A DNA stretch of 64,000 nucleotides from Parapedobacter soli (GCF_025460835.1 NZ_JAMXAY010000013.1:1-64000), one strand, 5' to 3'; counted from the first letter of the stretch, positions 1 to 9,287 are shown. Numbers and translations are program-made. Notes: generated by a model from the letters alone, not told the origin.

Positions 1-1
1 A

Positions 2-868
2 AGGAAATTAGATCGAGAACCGCCTATTTTTCGGGGTAAGTCCAGCAATGACGAAAGCATCCTGGCCCTGCAGTGGGTATACAATGGTGAGTGGGGCACG
101 CAAAATGCGACACAAGCTTACTTGGCCTACAGCAGCAGCATTACCGGTGTCGGCGACGGATGGGGCGGACAGATCGGTGCCGGATTGAATACATTAAGGC
201 TATACGAGGATTTCGCACTGGATAAAAGGCGGCGGGCCACGTATATGTTCCCGGGAGACCGCTACCCTTACATCACCAATGAAATCGACGACCCGGACAA
301 CCCCGGACAGCGAATCAAAGTGCCACTCGTTGTACCCTTCAACGCCCAAAACAGCTACGATGGCACGGAATCCGAATTTGCCTGGGTCAAGAAATATGTG
401 GTAGGCCGGCCGGAAGACAATGAGGGTAAGGTGCTGTTTATGGGTACCGAAATCAACACGTATCTAATGCGCTTCTCGGAAGTGTACCTCATTCTTGCCG
501 AAGCCATACTGGGCAATGCAACCTCTACTTCCGATGCAGAAGCGGTGGATGCAGTAAATCAAATCAGAAGACGGGCTGGACTTGGCGGCAAATCGAGCAT
601 TACATGGAACGATATTTACAAAGAGCGTATTCTGGAGTTTGCAATGGAAAACGTCTCGGCTTTTGATTATTCACGTTTACATTATTATAACCCACAGAAA
701 GCCTATACGATGCTGAGCGAGATGAACCGCGGGTATTACTTGATAACGCCACTCCCGAATATCAACAACGCGACTTCGTGGGAAATAAGGGAGAGTGATC
801 GGGAAGACCAACACGATTATGTGGCTGTGGGCCCGAACAATTTTTATATTCCCATTCCCGACGCATAA
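2..868 (+). CDS. SusD/RagB-family nutrient-binding outer-membrane lipoprotein (C-terminal part, truncated by window edge)
   Basis: The frame is open from base 2 with no start codon, so the N-terminus, signal peptide and lipobox lie outside the window. The visible 288 residues have the alpha-helical C-terminal half of SusD proteins, including FSEVYLILAEA, an 'AVDAVNQIRRRAGL' type helix and 'ERILEFAMEN'. SusD proteins sit on the outer membrane and cap a SusC TonB-dependent channel to deliver glycans. The next two genes, a surface glycan-binding protein and a GH140 hydrolase, make this the end of a polysaccharide utilisation locus; susC is expected just upstream. The family call is firm; the substrate is inferred from the neighbours. 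Confidence 0.9.
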   Translation, partial: RKLDREPPIFRGKSSNDESILALQWVYNGEWGTQNATQAYLAYSSSITGVGDGWGGQIGAGLNTLRLYEDFALDKRRRATYMFPGDRYPYITNEIDDPDNPGQRIKVPLVVPFNAQNSYDGTESEFAWVKKYVVGRPEDNEGKVLFMGTEINTYLMRFSEVYLILAEAILGNATSTSDAEAVDAVNQIRRRAGLGGKSSITWNDIYKERILEFAMENVSAFDYSRLHYYNPQKAYTMLSEMNRGYYLITPLPNINNATSWEIRESDREDQHDYVAVGPNNFYIPIPDA

Positions 869-963
869 ATTGTGAGGGCTCCCAACCTGTTGAAGCCCCC
901 CGTGCCTTATACTTCAGGCAACTAGAAGAGATACCGGATAGAACTTATTAATACGTGAAAAAG

Positions 964-2229
964 ATGAACTACATACAGCATAAACAGTCGGTCTGGAACT
1001 TTGGGTTGTTCCTAATGCTGGCTACTTTTTTCGCACCATTCACGTCGTGCCAAAAAGAAAAAAACGAAAATCCCAGTGCACCCACGATTACGCGCATACG
1101 GGTACCGGAGGCTGCGCTGGCTGACAGCAACGTCGTGGTAGCCCTGCCCGGCACCTTCATTGTCATCGAGGGCCGCAATCTGGCCAATACACGGAAGGTC
1201 CTGTTCAACGATTTGGAGGCTCCCTTCAATTCAACGTACAACACCGCTACGCATATTTTTGTGCAGATCCCGAACTCGACGCCCACACCCGACCGCTTTC
1301 CAAACGTACCGGGCCAGATTAGAGTCATCACGCCACAGGGCGAAGCGATATACGATTTCCCTATTGAGCCGCCGCCACCACTTATCCAGACAATCAGCAA
1401 TGAGAACCCTGTAGCAGGCCAGACGGTTACCATTACGGGAATGTATCTGGGTGGTGTCACGGAAGTCAACTTACCCGGCGGGGTCCAAGGTACCGGTTTT
1501 GTCAAAAATGCAGACGGTACCGAGTTGCGGTTTACCGTCTCCGCCGATTTGGGCAGCATACCGGGAAAAATCGAATTGGTTTCACCTTACGGCACCAGTG
1601 AGTCTGTTTTTGACATTAACCTGTTCGATGGGTTCGGAGTCATCACCAATTTGGACAACAAGCATTACCTGTCTTGGCCTTGGACGGTGCCGACCGACCC
1701 CACACCGATGTTTGCCGGAAGTAAAGGGGCCTTTGCACGCAGCGTGGTGACTAATGTGGGGCCGTATAACCCCGCATGGTGGGAGGACAGCCGCACCGCT
1801 AATTTCGAAGCGGGTATCCCGGTGTGGGATGTGGCCAAGTACCCCGCGGCGCTATCAAGCCCGGCAGATAACTTCGCGTTCAAATTTGAGATCAATACGC
1901 GCGAACCTTGGGACAACGGGGCACGTTTTGTTTTCTTGTTCAACGACCAATACGGGTATGTTTTTGCACCCAATACCCTGCGGGAAGATAACACCTTCCA
2001 TACGAATAACCAATGGGTGACATACACGATTCCACTTAGCGCTTTCAAACAGGTCGAAGATGTTTGGGGGGATCTGCGCCCCGAACGTAATGCGATGAAA
2101 ACCCTCGGCGATATCATCACTGCGGACGGTATGCTGGGAAGTTTCCGCTACCGGATTACCACGGATGGTGGATCGATAAGCCTACTTGACGCCGCATTCG
2201 ACAACTTCAGGATTGTTCGGGTAAAATGA
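964..2229 (+). CDS. Surface glycan-binding lipoprotein with IPT/TIG domains (SGBP-like)
   Basis: A hydrophobic N-terminal segment ends in a lipobox-like TSC-QKE, so the protein is probably exported as a lipoprotein. Two Ig-like IPT/TIG stretches follow, one around residues 40-130 and one around 140-215, the second opening with 'ENPVAGQTVTITG'. The C-terminal half of about 200 residues resembles the glycan-binding domain of PUL surface proteins that follow SusD. An in-frame GTG lies 9 bases earlier at 955; I chose ATG 964 because GTG adds only three residues. The gene is 95 bp downstream of the SusD gene and 41 bp before the GH140 gene. Its likely role is glycan capture at the cell surface. 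Ligand unknown. Confidence 0.75.
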   Translation: MNYIQHKQSVWNFGLFLMLATFFAPFTSCQKEKNENPSAPTITRIRVPEAALADSNVVVALPGTFIVIEGRNLANTRKVLFNDLEAPFNSTYNTATHIFVQIPNSTPTPDRFPNVPGQIRVITPQGEAIYDFPIEPPPPLIQTISNENPVAGQTVTITGMYLGGVTEVNLPGGVQGTGFVKNADGTELRFTVSADLGSIPGKIELVSPYGTSESVFDINLFDGFGVITNLDNKHYLSWPWTVPTDPTPMFAGSKGAFARSVVTNVGPYNPAWWEDSRTANFEAGIPVWDVAKYPAALSSPADNFAFKFEINTREPWDNGARFVFLFNDQYGYVFAPNTLREDNTFHTNNQWVTYTIPLSAFKQVEDVWGDLRPERNAMKTLGDIITADGMLGSFRYRITTDGGSISLLDAAFDNFRIVRVK

Positions 2230-2270
2230 GGTGCCAGAATCACCCTAACGTTAAGGCAAATTATAATTGA

Positions 2271-3740
2271 ATGAATATGATACACAAGAAAAACCGCACG
2301 AACGCGTGCATTAAAACCATCTTCTCTTTGTTTTTATTGCTCTCAACGGCTGCTGCTGTTGCTCAAATATCAGTACACGAATCAGGCAAATACCTGGTTG
2401 AAACCAAATCAGGGAAGCCGTTCTTCTGGCTTGGCGACACAGCCTGGGAGCTTTTCCAACGGTTGACGCGCGAGGAAGCCATCACTTACCTGGACACCCG
2501 GCAGAGCCAGGGTTTCAACGTAATCCAGATCGTGTCGCTGGCCGAAATGGACGGGCTCCGCACGCCAAACCGCCAGGGTGATGTGCCCTTCGTCGACCTC
2601 GACCCGCTAAACTGGGCGGTAACCTCCGGCAATGACCCCGGCAATCCGGACGAATACGATTATTGGGACCATGTGGATTTCATCATCCGTGAGGCAGCCA
2701 AGCGGAACATGTATGTGGGGCTGCTCCCCACCTGGGGCGACAAGGTGGCCTACATGTGGGGAGCCGGGCCCCAGGTATTCAATGCGTCAAACGCTTTTGG
2801 CTATGCCAAGAAGTTGGCCGAGCGGTACAGCGGCCAATGGAATGTGCTTTGGATACTGGGTGGGGACCGCCCGCCCACCTACGAACGGGAGGGTAAGTTC
2901 CATGACGACCGCCCAATATGGCGTGCTATGGCACGCGGCATCGAAGACGTATGGGGCGAGGCCGCATTCATCACCTACCACCCGGGAGGTACCATGAGAA
3001 GCAGCTCTGCGTGGTTCCATGATGAGGATTGGCTGGATATGAATGCAATACAGAGCGGCCATGGTAGCCGCCAGTATGAGATATGGGATACGATCAGAAA
3101 CGACCTGGCCCTGATGCCCACCAAGCCGACCATGGATATCGAACCATGCTACGAAGACCATGGGGTGAACCCTTGGGATGGCAAATGGACTGCCGAAGGG
3201 CGTGGGTATTTCGATGCGTACGACGTACGGGCACGTATGTACCGTGGCGTGTTTGCCGGTGGGTGCGGCACCACTTATGGACACCACCACATCTGGCAGT
3301 TCTCAGACAGCGCCCGGTATGAGCCAATCTACATCGCCGATCGGTATATCCCATGGCAGGAGGCATTGCACGCGAAGGGAGCAAACCACATCCGTTACAT
3401 AAAGGACCTGATGCTTGACCGACACGATATGAACCGGACGGAAGATCCCGGACTGGTGCTTTCGGACGCCGGGACCGATTACCGCGACCTGGTCGTTGCA
3501 ATGCGGAACGAGGCCCGTACATGGGCAATGGTCTACCTCCCCAATCCCGATCCGGTTGTGGTCGACCTTTCGAGATTGGGAAATAAACCGAAGAGAATAT
3601 CATGGTTCAACCCGGTTACGGGCAAATATACTTCGGCGGCCAAGCGCTACCGCGGTACACAGGGCACCTTTACACCGCCGGATACGGAGCAGCGGGATTG
3701 GGTGCTGGTTATCGAAACGAAGCGGCCGGCAAAAAAATAA
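2271..3740 (+). CDS. GH140-like glycoside hydrolase (DUF4038/apiosidase-like barrel plus collagen-binding-like C-terminal domain)
   Basis: A 489-aa protein with a signal peptide (hydrophobic 'IFSLFLLLSTAAAVAQ'). The mature N-terminus carries the family signature 'FFWLGDTAWELF' and 'GFNVIQ', followed by a TIM-barrel of about 330 residues ('VLWILGGDRPP', 'GHHHIWQF') and a short beta-rich end with 'RDWVLVIE', as in DUF4038/DUF4038-associated C-terminal proteins. Characterised GH140 members remove apiose from rhamnogalacturonan-II side chains. Its place directly after susD and the surface binder supports a secreted or periplasmic pectin or hemicellulose enzyme. Family assignment is good; apiose specificity is inferred. 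Confidence 0.8.
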   Translation: MNMIHKKNRTNACIKTIFSLFLLLSTAAAVAQISVHESGKYLVETKSGKPFFWLGDTAWELFQRLTREEAITYLDTRQSQGFNVIQIVSLAEMDGLRTPNRQGDVPFVDLDPLNWAVTSGNDPGNPDEYDYWDHVDFIIREAAKRNMYVGLLPTWGDKVAYMWGAGPQVFNASNAFGYAKKLAERYSGQWNVLWILGGDRPPTYEREGKFHDDRPIWRAMARGIEDVWGEAAFITYHPGGTMRSSSAWFHDEDWLDMNAIQSGHGSRQYEIWDTIRNDLALMPTKPTMDIEPCYEDHGVNPWDGKWTAEGRGYFDAYDVRARMYRGVFAGGCGTTYGHHHIWQFSDSARYEPIYIADRYIPWQEALHAKGANHIRYIKDLMLDRHDMNRTEDPGLVLSDAGTDYRDLVVAMRNEARTWAMVYLPNPDPVVVDLSRLGNKPKRISWFNPVTGKYTSAAKRYRGTQGTFTPPDTEQRDWVLVIETKRPAKK

Positions 3741-3797
3741 TGCCGCTTTACAAAATATTGGGAGATCGGCAACGGAATCACGGTGGCCGAACAGGCA

Positions 3798-4721
3798 TCA
3801 AGAAGAAAGGTACCCGGTTAACAGCCGGTGTACCGGATTGAGCACGATGAGGAAAAGCAGTGAGGTAAACGCGCTGAAAAGCGTGGTGGCTGCCGCGATC
3901 TGGATGGCCGGCAACGGAGTCAGGCGGATCAACAGATCGATGAACCACCCGATGAACGGGAATATCAGCAACATGGCTATGAAGTTGAAGCCGATGTTGG
4001 CAAATGCCGACAAACGAGCAGCCTTAGACATTTTCAGGCTGACAATCATCGCCGTGGAGGTGGTGCCGACGTTGGCGCCGATCACAATGGGCACGGCGGC
4101 ATCGATGGTCATGATCCCCTGGGAGACCAGTACGATACATACCCCGATAACCACCGAGCTGGATTGTACCACCACGGTGAGGATGATGCCGTACAATATG
4201 CCCAGTAGCGGTTGGGTGGCCTGCAGGAGCAATGTTTGAACCATGGCGTCCGACTTAAGTGGCTCGACTGCCTGGCTGATCAGGCTGAGTGAGAAGAAGA
4301 TGAATCCGAAATAAAATATCGCCCTGCCCAATGTGGCAATCCGGGCGGGAACCATGCTGACCAAGGTACCCAAAACGATGAACACAGGACCAAACAGCGC
4401 CGATTGGAACGTGACAATCCACGCGGTAGATGTCGTGCCGATGTTAGCGCCAAGCAATATCTGCAAACTGCTGCGGAAACTGATGACAGCAGCATCCACA
4501 AATGTTACCGTGAGTGATGAAACCATCGTGCTAGACTGCACCATGGCGGTGGCGAAGGCTCCCAGGAAAAAACCGCCCAACGGCTTCTCCGTTACACCGG
4601 CTATCCACCGCCGCAGCCGGTCGGAACCGATCTCCTGCAGTTCGCGGCTGAAGCTCTGTAAGCCGTAGACAAACAGCGCAATCGCCGATACGATGAGGAT
4701 AATGGTTTGAAATTGCTCCAT
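3798..4721 (-). CDS. Na/Pi cotransporter family protein (PF02690-like)
   Basis: A 307-aa integral membrane protein with the two inverted halves typical of NptA/YjbB-type carriers. Each half has a QSS(S/T) motif ('MVQSSTMVSS', 'VVQSSSVVIG') followed by a GAN(I/V)GTTST motif. It has about eight hydrophobic segments and lacks the long cytosolic PhoU-like tail found in larger homologues. The frame is open to 4940, but the extra 73 residues are not conserved-looking and overlap the divergent aminotransferase, so I chose ATG 4721 (MEQFQT). It probably imports or exports phosphate with Na+. It is convergent with the GH140 gene (57 bp apart). Confidence 0.85.
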   Translation of the reverse strand: MEQFQTIILIVSAIALFVYGLQSFSRELQEIGSDRLRRWIAGVTEKPLGGFFLGAFATAMVQSSTMVSSLTVTFVDAAVISFRSSLQILLGANIGTTSTAWIVTFQSALFGPVFIVLGTLVSMVPARIATLGRAIFYFGFIFFSLSLISQAVEPLKSDAMVQTLLLQATQPLLGILYGIILTVVVQSSSVVIGVCIVLVSQGIMTIDAAVPIVIGANVGTTSTAMIVSLKMSKAARLSAFANIGFNFIAMLLIFPFIGWFIDLLIRLTPLPAIQIAAATTLFSAFTSLLFLIVLNPVHRLLTGYLSS

Positions 4722-4822
4722 GGACGATCTAAAGTTTTGGGGGATAAAGATAGGGAAAGCCCCGCGCGAAATGAAAAGTGAAATTTCATCCCAATTATTG
4801 AAAAATAATGGGTAACTTTTCC

Positions 4823-4830
4823 TAAGTTTG
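4823..4830 (+). promoter_or_regulatory. Bacteroidota-type -7 box (TAnnTTTG) for the aminotransferase gene
   Basis: TAAGTTTG matches the Bacteroidota -7 consensus exactly. It ends only 6 bases before the ATG at 4837, so transcription from it would give a leaderless or nearly leaderless mRNA. A TTG 22 bases upstream is a weak -33 candidate. Confidence 0.5.
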
Positions 4831-4836
4831 CCCCTC

Positions 4837-6042
4837 ATGAGTACACCATCTATTCTCTCCGATAGGATCAACAACTTGTCTGAGTCGGCCACCTTAAAAA
4901 TGACCAAGTTAGGCCGTGAGTTGGCATCAAAAGGCATCAACGTAATCAGCCTCAGTGTAGGCGAGCCCGATTTCGATACACCCGACCATGTGAAGCAGGC
5001 TGCGAAGCAGGCATTGGATGAAAATTACACGCGCTATTCGCCGGTACCGGGGTATCCCGATCTGCGGAAGGCGATTGCCAATAAACTGAAAACCGAGAAT
5101 AACCTGGATTACGACATCTCCCAAATCGTGGTTTCCACCGGGGCGAAGCAATCGTTATCCAACGCGATCCTCACGCTAATCAATCCGGACGATGAGGTCA
5201 TCATACCTACCCCCTACTGGGTATCGTACTCCGAAATGGTTACGCTGGCCGGCGGTAAGTCGGTATTCATCAACACAACGATAGAGAGCGACTTTAAAAT
5301 CACGCCGGAAGAATTGGAAGCGGCAATAACTCCGAAAACGAAGCTATTCATGTTTTCGTCTCCCTGCAACCCCACCGGTAGTGTGTATAGTAAAGATGAG
5401 CTGGCGGGGCTGGCAAGGGTATTTGAAAAACATCCCCACATTTATATCATTTCCGACGAAATATATGAGCATATCAACTTCATCGGCAAGCACGAGTCCA
5501 TTGCACAGTTTGAAAGCATCAAAGACCGTGTAATCCTGATCAACGGCTTTTCCAAAGCATTTGCAATGACCGGCTGGCGGTTGGGATACCTGGCCGCAAG
5601 CCGGGAAATCGCCGCAGCTAACGATAAGCTGCAGGGGCAAACCACTTCGGGTACATGCTCCATTGCACAGCGGGCAGGGATAGCCGCCTACGAGCAGGGA
5701 TTGGAAACGGTATTGGAAATGAAAAACGCATTCGAACGGCGGCGCGAACTGGTGTACAACCTACTGAAAGACATCCCGGGTGTGAAAACGAACCTGCCAC
5801 AGGGGGCTTTCTATTTCTTCCCCGATATCAGCGCATTCTTCGGCAAAAAAGATCTACAGGGCAACGAAATCAGGGATTCGGCAGACCTTGCCCTTTACCT
5901 GCTCAACGAAGGGCATGTGGCAACAGTTGGCGGCGATTCTTTCGGCAACGACAACTACATCCGCATTTCGTATGCAGCATCTGACGACGCACTGCGAGAA
6001 GCGCTCCGGCGCATCAAAGAAGCACTGGCAAAGCTGGCCTAG
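4837..6042 (+). CDS. Pyridoxal-phosphate aminotransferase, aspartate aminotransferase class I
   Basis: A 401-aa fold-type I PLP enzyme. Visible signatures are 'LSVGEPDFDTP' near the N-terminus, 'PCNPTG' (substrate carboxylate region), 'SDEIYEH' (PLP phenol-binding Asp/Tyr) and 'NGFSKAFAMTGWR' containing the Schiff-base lysine, plus a C-terminal 'IRISYAASD' Arg. These fit the aspartate/prephenate aminotransferase Igamma subgroup: aspartate + 2-oxoglutarate to oxaloacetate + glutamate, in the cytosol. An in-frame TTG at 4828 would add MPL; ATG 4837 (MSTPSIL) is preferred. It is convergent with the following permease gene, with 17 bp between the stops. Confidence 0.92.
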   Translation: MSTPSILSDRINNLSESATLKMTKLGRELASKGINVISLSVGEPDFDTPDHVKQAAKQALDENYTRYSPVPGYPDLRKAIANKLKTENNLDYDISQIVVSTGAKQSLSNAILTLINPDDEVIIPTPYWVSYSEMVTLAGGKSVFINTTIESDFKITPEELEAAITPKTKLFMFSSPCNPTGSVYSKDELAGLARVFEKHPHIYIISDEIYEHINFIGKHESIAQFESIKDRVILINGFSKAFAMTGWRLGYLAASREIAAANDKLQGQTTSGTCSIAQRAGIAAYEQGLETVLEMKNAFERRRELVYNLLKDIPGVKTNLPQGAFYFFPDISAFFGKKDLQGNEIRDSADLALYLLNEGHVATVGGDSFGNDNYIRISYAASDDALREALRRIKEALAKLA

Positions 6043-6059
6043 CAGCACAGAATCATTAT

Positions 6060-7310
6060 TTATTTACTCCTGATTGCTTCCACCGGATCCAGGCGGGCGG
6101 CCATGGCGGCAGGTATGATGCCTGCTATGAGCCCTATCAATGTGGAAAGCACGATGGTAAGGATAACCATGCCGATATTGACCACAATGGCCAGCCCGAA
6201 CATCAGCTTGACCAAAAATGCCAAGAGGTATACGATCGACAAGCCCGCCAGCCCTCCGATAATGCACAGGGCAATGGCCTCAATGAGGAATTGCGATAGG
6301 ATGAAATAGTTCTTGGCGCCAAGTGATTTCTGGATGCCGATGATATGTGTCCGTTCTTTAACCGAGACAAACATGATATTGGCAATACCGAAGCCACCCA
6401 CCAAAATGGAAAATATACCGATAAAACCACCTGCCAGATTGATTACTTTGAACATGGCATCCAATTGGGCGGTGATGATGGTGGTTTTGTTGAGCGAGAA
6501 GTCGTCTTCTTCCTGCGGGCTGAGCCGATGGATAGACCGCATCATGCCACGCAATTCACTTTCGGTTTCATCCAATGAAACATGAGGCAGTGCGCTTACC
6601 ATAATGTATGAGTCGGCCCGCCTGATATTGATGACATTTCTGCCGAAATTGAGTGGGATAAGCACAGCGTTATCCATAGACACGTCGAAAATCATGCCCT
6701 CGCCTTCTTTCTTGAAAACCCCGATGACGTTCACCTTCCGTCCCAGCACCTTGATTGATTTACCGATGGGGTCTGTGCCGCCGGGGAACAGGCCCTCGGC
6801 GATGGTAGCCCCGATGATAGCCACATTGCTTCCGCGGTTGGATTCAGATTCGGTGAAATAACGGCCCTGAACAATCTCCAGCTTACGGATGTCAAAGAGG
6901 TCGTGCGAAGCAGCAGACACCGTGATTCCCGATACGTTGTTATTCCCATACTGGGCCATGCGGTTTCCGATGTCGATATTGAAACTAATGGCCTCGGCTG
7001 TGGTCATCCGGGTGCGTAACGCGGCAAAGTCGCGTATATCAGGGTCCGGACGGTTAACATATTTCCACCAAGGGTAGTCTTCGCCCCCACCCCAGGGCCA
7101 TTTTTGCACATACAGCGTTTTACTGCCCAACTTCTCAACGCTGCTCTCCAAGTTGGCCCGAAGCGTATCTACCGCAGAAAACACCCCGATAATGATGAGG
7201 ATACCAATGGTTACACCCAGTAACGATAAAAATGTGCGCGTACGGTTTTCACGCAATGCCCTAAATGCAAAACCGAAACTCTCACCGATTAATCGAAGGA
7301 ACATCATCAT
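6060..7310 (-). CDS. MacB/FtsX-family ABC transporter permease
   Basis: About 416 aa with the MacB topology: an N-terminal cytosolic segment ('FAFRALRENRTRTFLSLLGVTIG') with TM1, a large periplasmic MacB-PCD domain of about 220 residues ('IVQGRYFTESE', 'GATIAEGLFPG'), then three C-terminal TM segments with 'ILVGGFGIANIMFVSVKERT' and the ending 'RLDPVEAIR'. Such permeases couple ATP hydrolysis by a partner to export or envelope mechanotransmission. No ATPase gene is adjacent, so the partner is encoded elsewhere. Three consecutive ATGs (7310, 7307, 7304) are possible starts; a TTG at 7328 is less likely. Confidence 0.88.
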   Translation of the reverse strand: MMMFLRLIGESFGFAFRALRENRTRTFLSLLGVTIGILIIIGVFSAVDTLRANLESSVEKLGSKTLYVQKWPWGGGEDYPWWKYVNRPDPDIRDFAALRTRMTTAEAISFNIDIGNRMAQYGNNNVSGITVSAASHDLFDIRKLEIVQGRYFTESESNRGSNVAIIGATIAEGLFPGGTDPIGKSIKVLGRKVNVIGVFKKEGEGMIFDVSMDNAVLIPLNFGRNVINIRRADSYIMVSALPHVSLDETESELRGMMRSIHRLSPQEEDDFSLNKTTIITAQLDAMFKVINLAGGFIGIFSILVGGFGIANIMFVSVKERTHIIGIQKSLGAKNYFILSQFLIEAIALCIIGGLAGLSIVYLLAFLVKLMFGLAIVVNIGMVILTIVLSTLIGLIAGIIPAAMAARLDPVEAIRSK

Positions 7311-7380
7311 ATACCGTAAGACGACCAAAGTCGCATAAAGTTACAACTACAAACACATATTCTATTATTAAATAATTTCG

Positions 7381-7388
7381 TATCTTTG
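7381..7388 (+). promoter_or_regulatory. -7 box TATCTTTG upstream of queA
   Basis: Exact TAnnTTTG match 59 bases before the queA ATG. No clear -33 TTTG precedes it. The transcript would begin with a 7-bp inverted repeat (7388-7394 with 7416-7422), a possible leader hairpin. Confidence 0.55.
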
Positions 7389-7447
7389 CACGCTAATTTA
7401 TACGTAGGCACAGTCAGCGTGCCGCTATCTAAAATTTCACATCAACA

Positions 7448-8497
7448 ATGAAGCTATCACAGTTTAAGTTCAATTTACCTGAATCTTTAATTGCCTCCGA
7501 ACCCACCGAGAATCGTGACGAATCGCGATTGATGGTACTCGACCGGAAAACGGGGAAAATAGAGCACAAAATTTTCCGGGACGTGCTCGATTATTTCGAC
7601 GATAAAGATGTGATGATCCTCAACAACACGAAAGTGTTCCCCGCCCGGATGTATGGCAACAAGGAAAAAACAGGCGCCACTATCGAGGTGTTCCTTCTGC
7701 GCGAGTTGAACAAAGAGCTCAGGCTTTGGGACGTTTTGGTAGACCCGGCCCGCAAAATCCGTGTGGGAAATAAATTATATTTTGGGGAGGACGACTTGTT
7801 AGTCGCCGAAGTGGTAGACAACACCACCTCCCGGGGCCGTACCATCCGCTTCTTGTTTGATGGTACCGACGAGGAATTCCGCCGCAACATCGAAATACTC
7901 GGCGAAACACCGCTACCGAAATACATCAAACGCAAAGCAACCCCGGAAGACAAATTCCGCTACCAAACCATATTTGCTAAGCACGAAGGTGCGGTGGCTG
8001 CCCCTACTGCCGGGCTGCATTTCAGCCGTGAGCTCATGAAACGCCTGGAGCTGAAAGGAATTGAATTTGCGGAAATAACCCTACACGTGGGCCTCGGCAC
8101 CTTCAGGCAGGTAGAAGTGGAAGACCTTACCAAGCACAAAATGGATTCGGAGCAATTTTTCATCCCCGAAGAGGCCGCAAAAACCGTAAATACCGCCATC
8201 GATGAGAAACGGCGTGTTTGCGCAGTGGGCACTACCTCAATGCGGGCTATCGAGTCTGCCGTATCCGCCGACAAGCACCTGAAGCCGGCAAACGAGTGGA
8301 CCAGCAAATTCATCTATCCACCATACGACTTCAGTATCGCTAATAGCATGATTACCAATTTCCATACGCCCGAATCAACACTGCTCGTAATGATCGCCGC
8401 ATTCGGTGGCTATGAAAATGTAATGCATGCGTATGAGGTGGCTGTAAAGGAAAAATACCGTTTCTACAGTTATGGTGATGCGATGTTGATTATTTAG
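7448..8497 (+). CDS. queA: S-adenosylmethionine:tRNA ribosyltransferase-isomerase
   Basis: 349 aa, the usual length for QueA. It starts with the family's '[20 protein letters not shown]', and contains '[11 protein letters not shown]', 'YIKR', '[12 protein letters not shown]', '[12 protein letters not shown]' and the C-terminal '[12 protein letters not shown]'. The enzyme transfers and isomerises the ribosyl group of SAM onto preQ1-tRNA to give epoxyqueuosine at position 34 of GUN tRNAs. Single gene with its own -7 box and a 50-base leader after the probable start site. The stop codon lies two bases before a 21-bp tandem repeat. Confidence 0.97.
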   Translation: MKLSQFKFNLPESLIASEPTENRDESRLMVLDRKTGKIEHKIFRDVLDYFDDKDVMILNNTKVFPARMYGNKEKTGATIEVFLLRELNKELRLWDVLVDPARKIRVGNKLYFGEDDLLVAEVVDNTTSRGRTIRFLFDGTDEEFRRNIEILGETPLPKYIKRKATPEDKFRYQTIFAKHEGAVAAPTAGLHFSRELMKRLELKGIEFAEITLHVGLGTFRQVEVEDLTKHKMDSEQFFIPEEAAKTVNTAIDEKRRVCAVGTTSMRAIESAVSADKHLKPANEWTSKFIYPPYDFSIANSMITNFHTPESTLLVMIAAFGGYENVMHAYEVAVKEKYRFYSYGDAMLII

Positions 8498-8499
8498 TA

Positions 8500-8541
8500 T
8501 TTAGTACTGAGTATTTAGTGTTTAGTACTGAGTATTTAGTA
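8500..8541 (+). repeat. Two tandem copies of a 21-bp repeat after queA
   Basis: Two consecutive 21-base units rich in TTTAGTA and ACTGAG steps, identical at 20 of 21 positions, and flanked by further partial TATTTAGTA copies (from about 8490 to 8552). They fill most of the 70-bp queA-ispD gap. Confidence 0.85.
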
Positions 8542-8567
8542 CTTGGTAGTATTGAGATTTACTAAGC

Positions 8568-9287
8568 ATGAATTATGCGATTGTCGTTGCCGGGGGAACA
8601 GGGACCCGTATGGGTTCCGATACGCCGAAGCAGTTTTTGCTGTTGAACGGCCTCCCGGTGATGATGCACGCCATCCAAGCATTCCATCGCAGCAGCAGCT
8701 CTCCACACATCATTACGGTCATCCACCCTTCGCTGCGCGATACGTGGTCGGCTCTATGTGAGAAACATCATTTCGAAATCCCGCAAACGGTGGTTGCCGG
8801 CGGCACGAGCCGCTTTGAGAGCGTAAAGAACGGCCTCGCCGCTATAAAGTCGACAGAAACCGCGCTGGCAACCAGCTTGATAGCGGTGCATGATGCCGCG
8901 CGGCCGTTGATTCCGGCTGCCCTTATCGACAAGGTTTACCAACAGGCCGCACTTACCGGTGCTGCTGCACTGGCTACGCCAAGTACCGATTCTATCCGGA
9001 TCATTAGCAGCAATGGATCAAAAAACAATGCATTCCCCAGGGCCAACGTGTACCTGATGCAAACTCCGCAGGTGTTTAGCGGCACCATACTGTTCGACGC
9101 ATATACCCAAGCCTACGAATCCTATTTTACCGATGATGCATCGGTTGTTGAGAAAAAAGGGTACCCCATCACCTTGGTAGATGGGGATGTCCAAAATATT
9201 AAAGTGACTTTCCCTAAGGATTTGCGTATTGCGGAGTTATTCGCCAAAAACGAGCGCTTAGGCGGCGCTTCGGATAATACGCAGTAA
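8568..9287 (+). CDS. ispD: 2-C-methyl-D-erythritol 4-phosphate cytidylyltransferase
   Basis: 239 aa. The N-terminal nucleotide-binding loop 'VVAGGTGTRMG' is followed by 'PKQFLLLNGLPVMMH'; later motifs are 'GTSRFESVKNGL', 'VHDAARPL', 'TPQVF' and 'TDDASVVE'. IspD makes CDP-methylerythritol from MEP and CTP, the third step of the non-mevalonate isoprenoid pathway, in the cytosol. No ispF homologue is adjacent. Its last 30 bases overlap the 3' end of an antisense small membrane-protein gene. Confidence 0.96.
   Translation: MNYAIVVAGGTGTRMGSDTPKQFLLLNGLPVMMHAIQAFHRSSSSPHIITVIHPSLRDTWSALCEKHHFEIPQTVVAGGTSRFESVKNGLAAIKSTETALATSLIAVHDAARPLIPAALIDKVYQQAALTGAAALATPSTDSIRIISSNGSKNNAFPRANVYLMQTPQVFSGTILFDAYTQAYESYFTDDASVVEKKGYPITLVDGDVQNIKVTFPKDLRIAELFAKNERLGGASDNTQ

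Noticed and set aside
3496-4239. 247-codon plus-strand frame across the GH140 end and Na/Pi gene
   Set aside because: It overlaps two clear genes in other frames; composition is that of a shadow.
6060-7310. Macrolide exporter MacB
   Set aside because: The N-terminal ATPase domain of MacB is absent and no partner MacA is adjacent; only the permease family is claimed.
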